Assembly: GCA_038216655.1 (NCBI GenBank)
Contig: JBBQPZ010000010.1
Location: 62,001 to 126,000, forward strand
Direction of reading: 5' to 3'
Length of the DNA: 64,000 nucleotides
From: JAFDWR01 sp038216655
GTDB lineage: Bacteria; Armatimonadota; Fimbriimonadia; Fimbriimonadales; Fimbriimonadaceae
Both the position numbers and the translations under genes were made by a program. Below the pieces are notes generated by a model. It searched no databases, had not been told where the DNA came from, and saw only the letters and a program-made list of their open reading frames with translations. This document shows positions 48,815-56,329 of this stretch, one piece after another (position 1 is the stretch's first letter; each line of letters starts with the position of its first letter).

Positions 48815-49760
48815 TGCAGGTTTGCTTACGGCGGCGGGTGCCTCTTCTATACAGACGCCGCTGACCCGTTTTACCTACACCGAATACTTAATGGGTGTCG
48901 ATGCCCGGTTAATCGTATACGCGCGGGATAAAGCCACCGCTGAGACGGCCTGCGCCGCTGCGTTTGAGCGAATCGCCCAGCTCGACGCGATGATGAGCGA
49001 CTATCGGAAGGACAGCGAACTCATGCGGCTTTGCGACAAGGCGGGCGGCCCGCCCGTGCGGATCTCGCCGGAGCTGATGAAGGTGTTCAAGCGGGCGCGG
49101 GAGGTCTCGAAGGAATCGGGAGGGGTCTTCGACATCACGGTGGGGCCTCTGGTTCAGCTTTGGCGGGCGGCTCGGAAGTCGGCGGTCTTGCCCTTGCCTT
49201 CGGAGATTGAGGTCGCGCGCAAGCGGGTGGGTTGGGAGAAGGTGGTGCTCGATGAGCGGCACCGGACGGCTCAACTCTTGGTCCCGGGGATGCGCTTGGA
49301 CCTCGGCGGGATCGCGAAGGGCTATGCCGACGACGAGGCACAGCGAGTGCTCAAGAAGCATGGGATCACCTCTGCGTTGGTGGAGATGGGGGGTGACATC
49401 GTAGTGAGTGACGCACCCCCTGGGAAGGATGGATGGACGATCCAAGTCCCCAACGTCGGCAAAGACTCGTCTTCCGCCGAGATGCAATTCAAGAATTGCG
49501 CGATCTCGTCATCAGGCGACACCGAACAGTTCGTAGTGATCGGCGGGAAGCGATACTCGCACGTCGTAAATCCCCTCACCGGATGGGCCGAGACGGACCG
49601 GGTGCAGGTGACGGTTATCGCTCGCGACGGGCTCACATCCGACCCACTCACTAAAGCCATGCTGCTCGTTAGCGACGAGGCCCAGCGGGCTCGCCTGCAA
49701 AACAAGTATCGATTGAGAGCAGTCTTTCGGCGGGTGATCGCGCCGGAAGGAAAGAGGTAA
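48762..49760 (+). CDS. apbE: FAD:protein FMN transferase (ApbE), exported
   Basis: The 332-aa protein has a membrane-targeting N terminus (about 10-28). It has the ApbE motifs Leu-Gly-Gly-Ile-Ala-Lys-Gly-Tyr-Ala (flavin-binding), Met-Gly-Gly-Asp (metal-binding) and His-Val-Val-Asn-Pro-Leu-Thr-Gly. ApbE attaches FMN covalently to Ser/Thr in extracytoplasmic flavoproteins, such as Rnf/Nqr-type subunits and extracellular reductases. No obvious FMN acceptor is in the window. ATG 48762 is used; ATG 48753 is also in frame. The start overlaps the divergent FGE-fold gene by 53 bp. Confidence 0.85.
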   Translation: MGTAAKAIRKGWIGTVLIAGLLTAAGASSIQTPLTRFTYTEYLMGVDARLIVYARDKATAETACAAAFERIAQLDAMMSDYRKDSELMRLCDKAGGPPVRISPELMKVFKRAREVSKESGGVFDITVGPLVQLWRAARKSAVLPLPSEIEVARKRVGWEKVVLDERHRTAQLLVPGMRLDLGGIAKGYADDEAQRVLKKHGITSALVEMGGDIVVSDAPPGKDGWTIQVPNVGKDSSSAEMQFKNCAISSSGDTEQFVVIGGKRYSHVVNPLTGWAETDRVQVTVIARDGLTSDPLTKAMLLVSDEAQRARLQNKYRLRAVFRRVIAPEGKR

Positions 49761-49782
49761 GTCGGACTGCACGGGCTGAAGT

Positions 49783-49901
49783 TGTCATTCCGAGCGAGGC
49801 CTTGCGACATCGAGGAACCCGACTGTAGACACCGAGTGCTTGTACTAACACTCGTCGGCTCCAGTCAGATCCCTCGGCACAATCATCCTTCGGGATGACA
49901 T
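49783..49901. repeat. Dispersed palindromic repeat, family D, copy 2
   Basis: The order of the copy at 5637-5748 is kept: tgtcattccgag start, accgagtgct-type centre, cagatccctcggcac, and atccttcgggatgaca end. Like the first copy it lies between the ends of convergent genes (ApbE and a Gfo/Idh/MocA gene). Confidence 0.75.
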
Positions 49902-49922
49902 TCTCCTGTGTCGAAGCCTAAC

Positions 49923-51296
49923 TCAATACTCGTGCTTCATCGTTCCCGGCATCGGGACCGGATAACGGCCGTTCGCGCCGGGCATCAGCGGGGCGTCGGA
50001 GGTCATGGTGAGCTTGTCCACATCGGGCCCGAACTCGTGGTCGCAGTTGAGCATGTCGTCGAACGTGATGAGCTGACCGGTGTGCGCCGCCATGCGGCCC
50101 ATGTTTGAGACCATCGTCGCCTCAACGCCGCGCTTGACTTCGTTGTAGGGCTTATTGTCCCGAATTGCCTGAGTCAAGGTCTCCCACTCGTTCTGATACG
50201 GGTTGCTGGTGTCGGTGGACTGCCACTTGGGCGTGCCGACGGCGTTCTGGGTCTTGTAGATCGCGGAAGGAGCGCCGCAGTCGTTGGCGCGGGCGGCGAT
50301 GGCCATCCCCTTGGTGCCGTGGACGTAGCTCGAGTAGATGCCTTCCGCGCCTTCAACGCAGCGGCCGTCGAGATACATCTTCGCGCCGTCGGCGAAGGTG
50401 TATTCGACCGCGTAGCTGTCGAAATTCTGATCGACGAACGGCTGACCGTCGGAGCTGGTCTTGTAGTGGCGACCGCCGAGGGCTTCGGCGTGGATCGGCC
50501 AAGCGTTCTTCATCCAGCAAAGGTGATCGACGTGGTGGATGTAGAAGTCGTTGAAGCAGCCGCCGCTGGCCCAAAGGAAGCTGTGGAAACGACGAATCTG
50601 ATACTCGAGGTGGCTAATATTGTCCGGCTTAGGGAGCGAATTGAAATAGCCAGCGGGACCGTGCATGCGGTAACCACGCATGAGCATGATCTCGCCGAGT
50701 TCACCGTGCTGGACGCGGTCGTGGAGCTGCTGGATGTTCACCGCGTGGCGCGACATGAGGCCGACGCCGCACTTGAGCCCGGCAGCAACCGACTGCTCAG
50801 CCAGCTTGAGCATGCGGCGTCCCGTCGGGCCATCGACGCAGACCGGCTTCTCCATGAACACATTGAGCTTCTTCTCGATCGCGTAGGTGAAGTGAACCCA
50901 GCGGAAGGCGGGGGGCGTGGTCAGAATGACGATGTCCCCGGGACGAAGGGCGTCCATCGCGTGCTTGTATGCATCGAACCCGAGGAACTGTCGCTCGGCA
51001 GGAACGTCCATCTTGTCCCCGACGGCCTTCTGGAGGTTGTCCCGGGTCGCGTTCAGCCGGTCGGCGAACACGTCGGCCATGGCCACGAGCTTGACGGGAC
51101 CGGTCTTGACCGACACCGCGTTTAGCGCCGCTCCGCCGCCTCGACCTCCACAACCAACGAGCGCGACCTGGATCGTGTCGTTACTGCTCGAGTTGACGGT
51201 CGGAAATTTGAATCCCGGCATAACGGAGGCGACCGCCAAGCCGCCGGTGGCCTGGAGGAATTGTCGTCGGGAGGGGGTGATCTTGTCAGTGCTCAT
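49923..51296 (-). CDS. Tat-exported Gfo/Idh/MocA family oxidoreductase
   Basis: The 457-aa protein has a twin-arginine signal (Ser-Arg-Arg-Gln-Phe-Leu near residue 9). A Rossmann domain begins Val-Ala-Leu-Val-Gly-Cys-Gly-Gly-Arg-Gly, followed by the catalytic Glu-Lys-Pro motif (Met-Glu-Lys-Pro-Val near residue 145) and a C-terminal alpha/beta domain. The family oxidises or reduces sugar or cyclitol carbons with tightly bound or free NAD(P). Tat export implies that the cofactor is loaded in the cytoplasm. It may oxidise glycosides at C3 for the DUF1080 enzymes. ATG 51296 has a leader with GGAGAG. Confidence 0.9.
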   Translation of the reverse strand: MSTDKITPSRRQFLQATGGLAVASVMPGFKFPTVNSSSNDTIQVALVGCGGRGGGAALNAVSVKTGPVKLVAMADVFADRLNATRDNLQKAVGDKMDVPAERQFLGFDAYKHAMDALRPGDIVILTTPPAFRWVHFTYAIEKKLNVFMEKPVCVDGPTGRRMLKLAEQSVAAGLKCGVGLMSRHAVNIQQLHDRVQHGELGEIMLMRGYRMHGPAGYFNSLPKPDNISHLEYQIRRFHSFLWASGGCFNDFYIHHVDHLCWMKNAWPIHAEALGGRHYKTSSDGQPFVDQNFDSYAVEYTFADGAKMYLDGRCVEGAEGIYSSYVHGTKGMAIAARANDCGAPSAIYKTQNAVGTPKWQSTDTSNPYQNEWETLTQAIRDNKPYNEVKRGVEATMVSNMGRMAAHTGQLITFDDMLNCDHEFGPDVDKLTMTSDAPLMPGANGRYPVPMPGTMKHEY

Positions 51297-51813
51297 GGTG
51301 ATTCGCTCTCCATCATATTAGATGGTTCGCCTCCGCTGGCGAAACCCTCGTCCGAATCCTTGGGAATTTGTCGACTCCCCTTACAATTTGAGAGCATGTC
51401 ATCCTCCGTGGCGCGGCATTCCGCCCCGAGATCTGATCGGAGCGGCACTCCCGTTCTCACTCTCACCTGCTTACCCACGTTGGGAATATGGCAACGTCTT
51501 TGAGTTTTGAGGGCACTTGGTCTTGGCGTTGCGGGCCTTCTGGTCACGTCTATAGAGTTTGCGGAGGCGAATTTTGTCAACCAAACGGGACGAGGTTCGG
51601 GAATGTTGAGGTGAGCCGAGTCCTAGCCGGGCGATTCAGCGGACAGCCAAGTTGAACTGGGCCACGGCCCGTCTGGAAATCGCTCGTTGCAAGTCACGCC
51701 ACCCGCCCTTAGAGGGCTCGGTCAGAAGTATGGAGACAGAATGCGGGTTCACAGCTTCGCCCATGCGATCCGGCAAGACTTTTCGTCCGGCCCACTCGAA
51801 GCGTGGCTTGCCG
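51297..51813. other. Divergent intergenic region, no gene seen
   Basis: The region contains a TATGAT/TAATAT-type cluster near 51317, probably for the oxidoreductase on the minus strand, and an actctcac tract near 51455. An open frame from 51652 reaches into the lipoprotein gene, but its first 58 codons are not protein-like. No repeat of families A-F was recognised. Confidence 0.5.
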
Positions 51814-51819
51814 TATGAT
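51814..51819 (+). promoter_or_regulatory. Putative -10 hexamer of a leaderless gene start (small lipoprotein)
   Basis: TATGAT ends 6 nt before ATG 51826. The bases between (GGAACG) form only a very weak ribosome site. Confidence 0.45.
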
Positions 51820-51825
51820 GGAACG

Positions 51826-51987
51826 ATGTTGAAGGTTGCCGTCCTTGGTGTCGTCGCGGTTGCTTTGCTGGTGGGATGCAGTGAGCCCGTGAAGCCGGAT
51901 CCCTTTGCCGAGGATCGGAAGAAGGTGTTCAAGGATGGGCCTATGTCGGGGACTGGAAAGCCGTTGACCATTCCGAGCACGAAATAG
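51826..51987 (+). CDS. Very small lipoprotein
   Basis: The 53-aa product is a lipoprotein signal (Val-Ala-Leu-Leu-Val-Gly-Cys, lipobox Cys near residue 18) plus about 35 mature residues rich in Lys, Pro and Asp, ending Thr-Ile-Pro-Ser-Thr-Lys. Small lipoproteins of this kind are common in bacteria and often lack known roles. It is 151 bp upstream of the next oxidoreductase gene and may be independent of it. Confidence 0.65.
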   Translation: MLKVAVLGVVAVALLVGCSEPVKPDPFAEDRKKVFKDGPMSGTGKPLTIPSTK

Positions 51988-52138
51988 TTCCTGGCCCTCG
52001 AAGCGGGGAACCACGAGCAAGTTTGGGCCTTGGTGCGGGTTTGGATCGGACGGTTTAGCGCGCTGGGTTCCGCTTGGAGAACAAACCTTGTAAGATCGTG
52101 TGCGGGAAGTCAACGAGCTTCCCGGGAAGGTGGATGCG

Positions 52139-53470
52139 ATGGCGGATCAGAACACGAACGATAGCTGGACTCGACGACGACTTTTGACCACGGCGACCGG
52201 GGCGCTTGCCGCGGCCCCGCTTCTGAAGGTGGCCGATGCGGCGACCTTCCGTAATGCCGGCAAGAAGGCCAACGACAAGCTGAGACTCGGTCTCATCGGC
52301 TGCGGCGGCATGGGTGCGGCCAACATGCGCAACCTGATGGCATTCGACGATGTCGAAGTCGCCGCGCTTTGCGATGTGGACGACAACCGGGCGACTAACG
52401 ACATCGCCGATGTCGAGAAGAAATATGGCCGCAAACCGGACTTTTACAAGGACTACCGCAAGATCCTTGATCGCAAGGACATCGACGCGGTCATCGTTGG
52501 CACGCCAGATCATTGGCACGCGCTCAACCTAATCCACGCGGTGGAGGCCGGGAAGGACGCGTATTGCGAGAAGCCGCTCAGCCACCACATCACCGAGGCC
52601 GTGTCGATGGCCGCAGCGGTCCGTCACCACAACAAGATCGTGCAGTGTGGGACTTGGCAGCGTAGCACGAAGGAATTCACCGACGCGATCGACTACATCC
52701 GCACCGGCAAGCTCGGCAAGATCGTGCTCTGCCGCGCCTGGATCAATGACGGAACGCGCGTTGGCAAGCAGAAGACCACGCCGGTGCCGGCAGGGCTGGA
52801 CTACGACATGTGGGTCGGTCCGTCCGAGTTCCTGCCTTACCAATCCAATCGCTGTCACTGGAACTGGCGCTGGTTTATGAATTTCGGCGGCGGTCTCAGC
52901 ACGGACTGGGGTGTCCATATGATGGACATTGCTCTCCTGGCGATGAGCAAGGACCAGGACCTCGTGATGCCGACGTCTGTGTCGGCGGTCGGCGGTCAAT
53001 GGGCACTTCTTGACGATGATCGTGATGCTCCGGACACGATGGAGGCGATCTATCGCTTCAAGGATCCGGACTTCGCGATGCACTGGTCGATCAACCGCGA
53101 CCATCCGGGCAAGGAAGGCCACGGCACGGAGTTCGTGAGCGCCGACGGTCGCACTTTGCGCTGCTGGCGCGGCGGGTGGGTCGTCCTGGACCCCGCGGGC
53201 AAGGAGATTCCTAAGGTAGAAGCCGCACCTCCTCCCAGCCACTGGCGGAACTTCGTGGACTGCGTCAAGACGCGCACCCAACCTCGAGCGAAGCTTGAGT
53301 CCGTCGCGCAGACGACCATCGTCTGCCACCTCGCCAATGCGGCGATGTACGCGGGCGAGACTCTCCGTTGGGACAACCAGAAGCTAGACCTGATCGGAAA
53401 GGCGGGTCGCAACACCCACAGCTACTCGCGCGGGTATCGCAAGGGTTATAAGATGCCGGTTTATAGGTAG
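52139..53470 (+). CDS. Tat-exported Gfo/Idh/MocA family oxidoreductase
   Basis: The 443-aa protein has a Tat signal (Thr-Arg-Arg-Arg-Leu-Leu near residue 11). It has a Rossmann motif Leu-Ile-Gly-Cys-Gly-Gly-Met-Gly near residue 52 and the catalytic Cys-Glu-Lys-Pro-Leu near residue 144. It is closest in style to the planctomycete/Bacteroidetes type of large exported dehydrogenases (Pro-Asp-His-Trp-His-Ala). The start ATG 52139 has GGAAGGTGG upstream; an in-frame GTG at 52100 is rejected. Substrate unknown, plausibly a glycoside. Confidence 0.9.
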   Translation: MADQNTNDSWTRRRLLTTATGALAAAPLLKVADAATFRNAGKKANDKLRLGLIGCGGMGAANMRNLMAFDDVEVAALCDVDDNRATNDIADVEKKYGRKPDFYKDYRKILDRKDIDAVIVGTPDHWHALNLIHAVEAGKDAYCEKPLSHHITEAVSMAAAVRHHNKIVQCGTWQRSTKEFTDAIDYIRTGKLGKIVLCRAWINDGTRVGKQKTTPVPAGLDYDMWVGPSEFLPYQSNRCHWNWRWFMNFGGGLSTDWGVHMMDIALLAMSKDQDLVMPTSVSAVGGQWALLDDDRDAPDTMEAIYRFKDPDFAMHWSINRDHPGKEGHGTEFVSADGRTLRCWRGGWVVLDPAGKEIPKVEAAPPPSHWRNFVDCVKTRTQPRAKLESVAQTTIVCHLANAAMYAGETLRWDNQKLDLIGKAGRNTHSYSRGYRKGYKMPVYR

Positions 53471-53536
53471 GTAAGGAGGTAAGGCGTAGGGGGTAAGGCG
53501 GGCAGATGCAGCCCCCTCCCACGTCCGGACTCAAAG

Positions 53537-53570
53537 AAGGGGTAAGGAGGTTCGACCCTCCTTACCCCTT
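53537..53570. terminator. Hairpin between convergent genes
   Basis: aaggggtaaggagg and cctccttacccctt form a 14-bp perfect stem with a 6-nt loop. Further outside, gtagggggtaagg-like and ctttacccccttac segments continue the symmetry. No long T run follows, so it may be a rho-independent-like or barrier hairpin for the two converging transcripts. Confidence 0.6.
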
Positions 53571-53596
53571 ACGCTTTACCCCCTTACGGGCGAAGC

Positions 53597-54601
53597 CTAG
53601 TAGATCGAATCTGGGAAGTAGTAGTCCTTCGCGTTGTCGGGTGTGATGAGGTCCACGTCGAGCATCAGGTGTCGGGGCGTGTACTTCTTGGCATTGTCCT
53701 TGCCTGCTCTCAGCATGGCGGCGGCGGTGTTGACGCCGAAGCCGATCATGGAGGGCGGGTAGGTGATGTCGGCGGGGAACATGCCGTCGTGGTCCATGAC
53801 CCGCTTGACGATGTCCTTCATGCCGGCGCCGCCGAGGATCCAGACGTTCTTGTCTCGCCCCGCCGCTTTGAGCGCGGTTTCGGCACCGAGGGCCATATCG
53901 TCGTCTGCCGCCCAGATCGCGTCGATCTGCGGGTTCGCGGTGAGCATGTTGGTCACGAGCTTCTCAGCCTTCTCTCGGTTCCATTCGCCGGGGCCTTGCG
54001 CCACGATTTTGATGTCCGGGCTCGCCTTGAACACGGCGAGGGCGGCCTGCACGCGGTCAGTGTTGACCGTGCAAGGAATCCCTTCCAGGATCGCGATCTT
54101 GCCCTTGCCGCCCAGCCTCTGGACCATGTACTCGGCCGACTTGCGACCGAACGCCTTGTTGTCACCCTCGATAAACACGTCGGCGACGGGCTTGGTGAAG
54201 CCGCGGTCGACGTTGATGATGAGGATGCCCGCGTCGTGGAGCTTCTCGGCGATCGGCGTGATCGGGGCGCTCTCGGTGCAGAGGATCACGACGGCATCGA
54301 CGCCCTGAGTCTGCAGGTTCTGGAGGTCGTTAATCTGCTCGGTCGGTCCCTTGGCGTCCTTGATGACCCACTCGATGTCGGGGTTGGCCTTGCTGGCCTG
54401 ATCCGCCCAGTACTTGACGCCCGCGGTCCAGCCGTGGTCGGCGGCGGGGATCGACACGCCCACCTTCATCTTCTTGCCGTTCTTGGCTACACCGCCTGAG
54501 CCCGCATTGGCTCCGCCACCGGCATCAGAGCCGGCTTGGCATCCGGCCAGGACAATCGCGGCGAGCGATGCCGCGCAAATTAGCTTGATGGGTGTCTTCA
54601 C
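53597..54601 (-). CDS. Sugar-binding lipoprotein (RbsB-like)
   Basis: The 334-aa protein has a lipoprotein signal (Ala-Ala-Ile-Val-Leu-Ala-Gly-Cys near residue 21), a Gly/Asn-rich linker and a periplasmic-binding domain of the ribose/galactose type. That domain starts Val-Gly-Val-Ser-Ile-Pro-Ala-Ala-Asp-His-Gly-Trp-Thr. The Gly-Trp-Thr motif is frequent in ribose- and inositol-type binding proteins. The start is GTG 54601 with GAGGAAA upstream. It is the binding component of the importer encoded by 55334-57789, although separated from it by a 730-bp gap with repeats and a membrane gene. Confidence 0.88.
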   Translation of the reverse strand: MKTPIKLICAASLAAIVLAGCQAGSDAGGGANAGSGGVAKNGKKMKVGVSIPAADHGWTAGVKYWADQASKANPDIEWVIKDAKGPTEQINDLQNLQTQGVDAVVILCTESAPITPIAEKLHDAGILIINVDRGFTKPVADVFIEGDNKAFGRKSAEYMVQRLGGKGKIAILEGIPCTVNTDRVQAALAVFKASPDIKIVAQGPGEWNREKAEKLVTNMLTANPQIDAIWAADDDMALGAETALKAAGRDKNVWILGGAGMKDIVKRVMDHDGMFPADITYPPSMIGFGVNTAAAMLRAGKDNAKKYTPRHLMLDVDLITPDNAKDYYFPDSIY

Positions 54602-54714
54602 AGTGTGTTTCCTCGTTGAATCCGATTACGGTTGGATCTCGCCGTTATCATATTCGATCCCGGGCGAAATTAGCCCCTGGAAAGTGGAGAGGGAACTTTG
54701 ATTTTAGTTCCGGG

Positions 54715-54819
54715 GTGCCACGGTTTGTCCGGGATTGGAGTTGCTGCCGAACCGGCACCGCCTCCCGGCAAGCCGTGCTTCTACGCATTGGCGGTAGTTG
54801 CAACGCACGACTTGCCGGC
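54715..54819. repeat. Family A palindrome, copy 4 (right outer arm missing)
   Basis: The outer left arm gtgccacggtttgtccgg (from 54715) and both inner arms (cccggcaagccgtg at 54764-54777, cacgacttgccgg at 54806-54818) are kept. The right outer arm is gone; the sequence passes straight into family B copy 3. Confidence 0.8.
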
Positions 54820-54825
54820 TAGCGA

Positions 54826-54937
54826 ATGGGTGAGGCGGACAAAGTAAGTTGGGCATACTGACCTAGTCACCCGAGCCCAAATGGGCAGATTCAAACTGAG
54901 CCGTGCCACCTCATCTAGCCCCTTCACTCGACCAGCC
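54826..54937. repeat. Family B palindromic repeat, copy 3 (inverted)
   Basis: gggtgaggcggacaaagtaag with a later gcccaaatggg, and tcaaactgagccgtgccacc with ccccttcactcgacc, match copy 1 read on the opposite strand. It abuts family A copy 4, so the two together look like a nested insertion. The rest of the gap up to 55015 holds no gene. Confidence 0.7.
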
Positions 54938-55015
54938 CACCCGCCGAGGAACTGAGCTTGTCGATCAGCAGCACTTAAGCATTGACCTTGATCAAGGGAG
55001 CGGATTGCCATAGGA

Positions 55016-55288
55016 GTGTTCATTCTTGCGACCTTGGCTCTCTTTGGCACGGCGTTCCTGGCCAGTAATATTGCTGCCCTCATTGCTTACATAACACAAC
55101 AGAAATCAAGCACGATCATCCCGATCTTTGGCGGTGGCTCACTCTCGCTTGTCCTCTTCTACGGACCCATTGTCCAAATCCAGAACATGTGGTGGGTACC
55201 GCTGATCTTGGACCCAGGATGTCTTTATCTCCTCGCGAGCACCATCATTTTCTTCATAAGGCGAAGGAGGGACGCGCATGGCGAGTGA
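55016..55288 (+). CDS. Hypothetical small membrane protein
   Basis: The 90-aa product has three hydrophobic segments (about 2-27, 36-55 and 59-80) and a basic Arg-Arg-Arg-Arg C-terminal tail. The start is GTG 55016, near TAGGAG. It is lower in GC than its neighbours and lies opposite to them in the middle of an ABC transporter operon, next to family B copy 3. It could be cargo brought in with the repeat. I do not recognise a family. Confidence 0.5.
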   Translation: MFILATLALFGTAFLASNIAALIAYITQQKSSTIIPIFGGGSLSLVLFYGPIVQIQNMWWVPLILDPGCLYLLASTIIFFIRRRRDAHGE

Positions 55289-55333
55289 ACTATTTGGACT
55301 GACACCTTAGCGGCACCACCTTTCGGGTCGGGG

Positions 55334-56329
55334 TCAGTCTTCTTTCTTCCCGCGCTGGATCAACACGGCGACCAAGATCACGACTCCGCGGACCAGGCCT
55401 TGCCAGTTCGTGTCAATGTTTTTGGCGGTCATCAGGTAGTTGATCAGGGTCAGGAGCAGGACGCCGACGACGGTGCCCCAAATCTTGCCCTTGCCGCCGC
55501 GCAGGCTGGTGCCGCCGATGACGACGGCGGCGATCGCGTCGAGTTCGTAGTTGAGGCCAGCGGAGCCGGTGCCGATGGAGTTCATGCGGGCCCCTTCGAG
55601 CACCGCCGCGAGCCCGACCAAAGCGCCGAGAATCGTGTAGACCGCGATTCGGATAGTCTGGACATTGATCGCGGAGTACTGGGCCGCCTTCGGGTTCGCG
55701 CCGACGGCGATGACGTAGCGCCCGAACCGGGTGCGGTTGAGCACCAGACTGGCTACCACGGCGACAACAAGGAAGATGATCGCGCTCCAATAGAGCAGCA
55801 CCGGGCCGCCGCCCGAGGCTTTCACTCCCGGGATCGCGACGCCGCCAAAGCCGAAATCCTGCAGCGCGGGGACGTTGGAACGAATCTCTCCGCCCGCCCC
55901 CAAGACGAGCGCAAGGGACCGAAATCCCGCCAGGCCCGCAAGCGTTACCACGAACGCGGCGACGCGGCCGTAGGCGATGACCAGGCCGTTGAAGAGACCG
56001 GCGATGAGACCGATGCCGATGGAGGCGAGGGCGCAGAGGAGGATCGTCATGCCGGGGCTCATGCCGCCCCCGGCGAGTTTGTTCACGGTCAAGATCGCGA
56101 CCGCTCCGCACATCGCGGCCATGCTGCCCACCGACAGGTCGATCCCACCCGCGATGATCACGAGCGTCATGCCGATCGCGATGATGCCGACGGCGGCGTT
56201 TTGACTGACCAGGTTACGCAGGCTCTCGGCCTGCAGGAAGGTGCTCCCGAAGGCGATGCTCGAATAGATGAAGAGCAGGGCGAAGGCGATCAGCGCGCCG
56301 AATTCAGAGACGAGCGACTTCCACTTCAT
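55334..56329 (-). CDS. Ribose-type ABC transporter permease (RbsC-like)
   Basis: The 331-aa protein has about ten membrane segments, with the motif Gly-Gly-Ile-Asp-Leu-Ser-Val-Gly-Ser near residue 62 and Val-Ile-Gly-Gly-Thr-Ser-Leu-Arg-Gly-Gly-Lys-Gly near residue 270. It overlaps the ATPase gene by 4 bp. Only one permease is present, the usual situation for ribose/galactose-type importers, in contrast to the two-permease rhamnose system. Confidence 0.9.
   Translation of the reverse strand: MKWKSLVSEFGALIAFALLFIYSSIAFGSTFLQAESLRNLVSQNAAVGIIAIGMTLVIIAGGIDLSVGSMAAMCGAVAILTVNKLAGGGMSPGMTILLCALASIGIGLIAGLFNGLVIAYGRVAAFVVTLAGLAGFRSLALVLGAGGEIRSNVPALQDFGFGGVAIPGVKASGGGPVLLYWSAIIFLVVAVVASLVLNRTRFGRYVIAVGANPKAAQYSAINVQTIRIAVYTILGALVGLAAVLEGARMNSIGTGSAGLNYELDAIAAVVIGGTSLRGGKGKIWGTVVGVLLLTLINYLMTAKNIDTNWQGLVRGVVILVAVLIQRGKKED

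Noticed and set aside
53471..53536. Ribosome-site-like ggaggtaagg stretch as a start of a small gene
   Set aside because: No ATG/GTG/TTG with a coding frame follows; it belongs to the large inverted repeat around the hairpin at 53537-53570.
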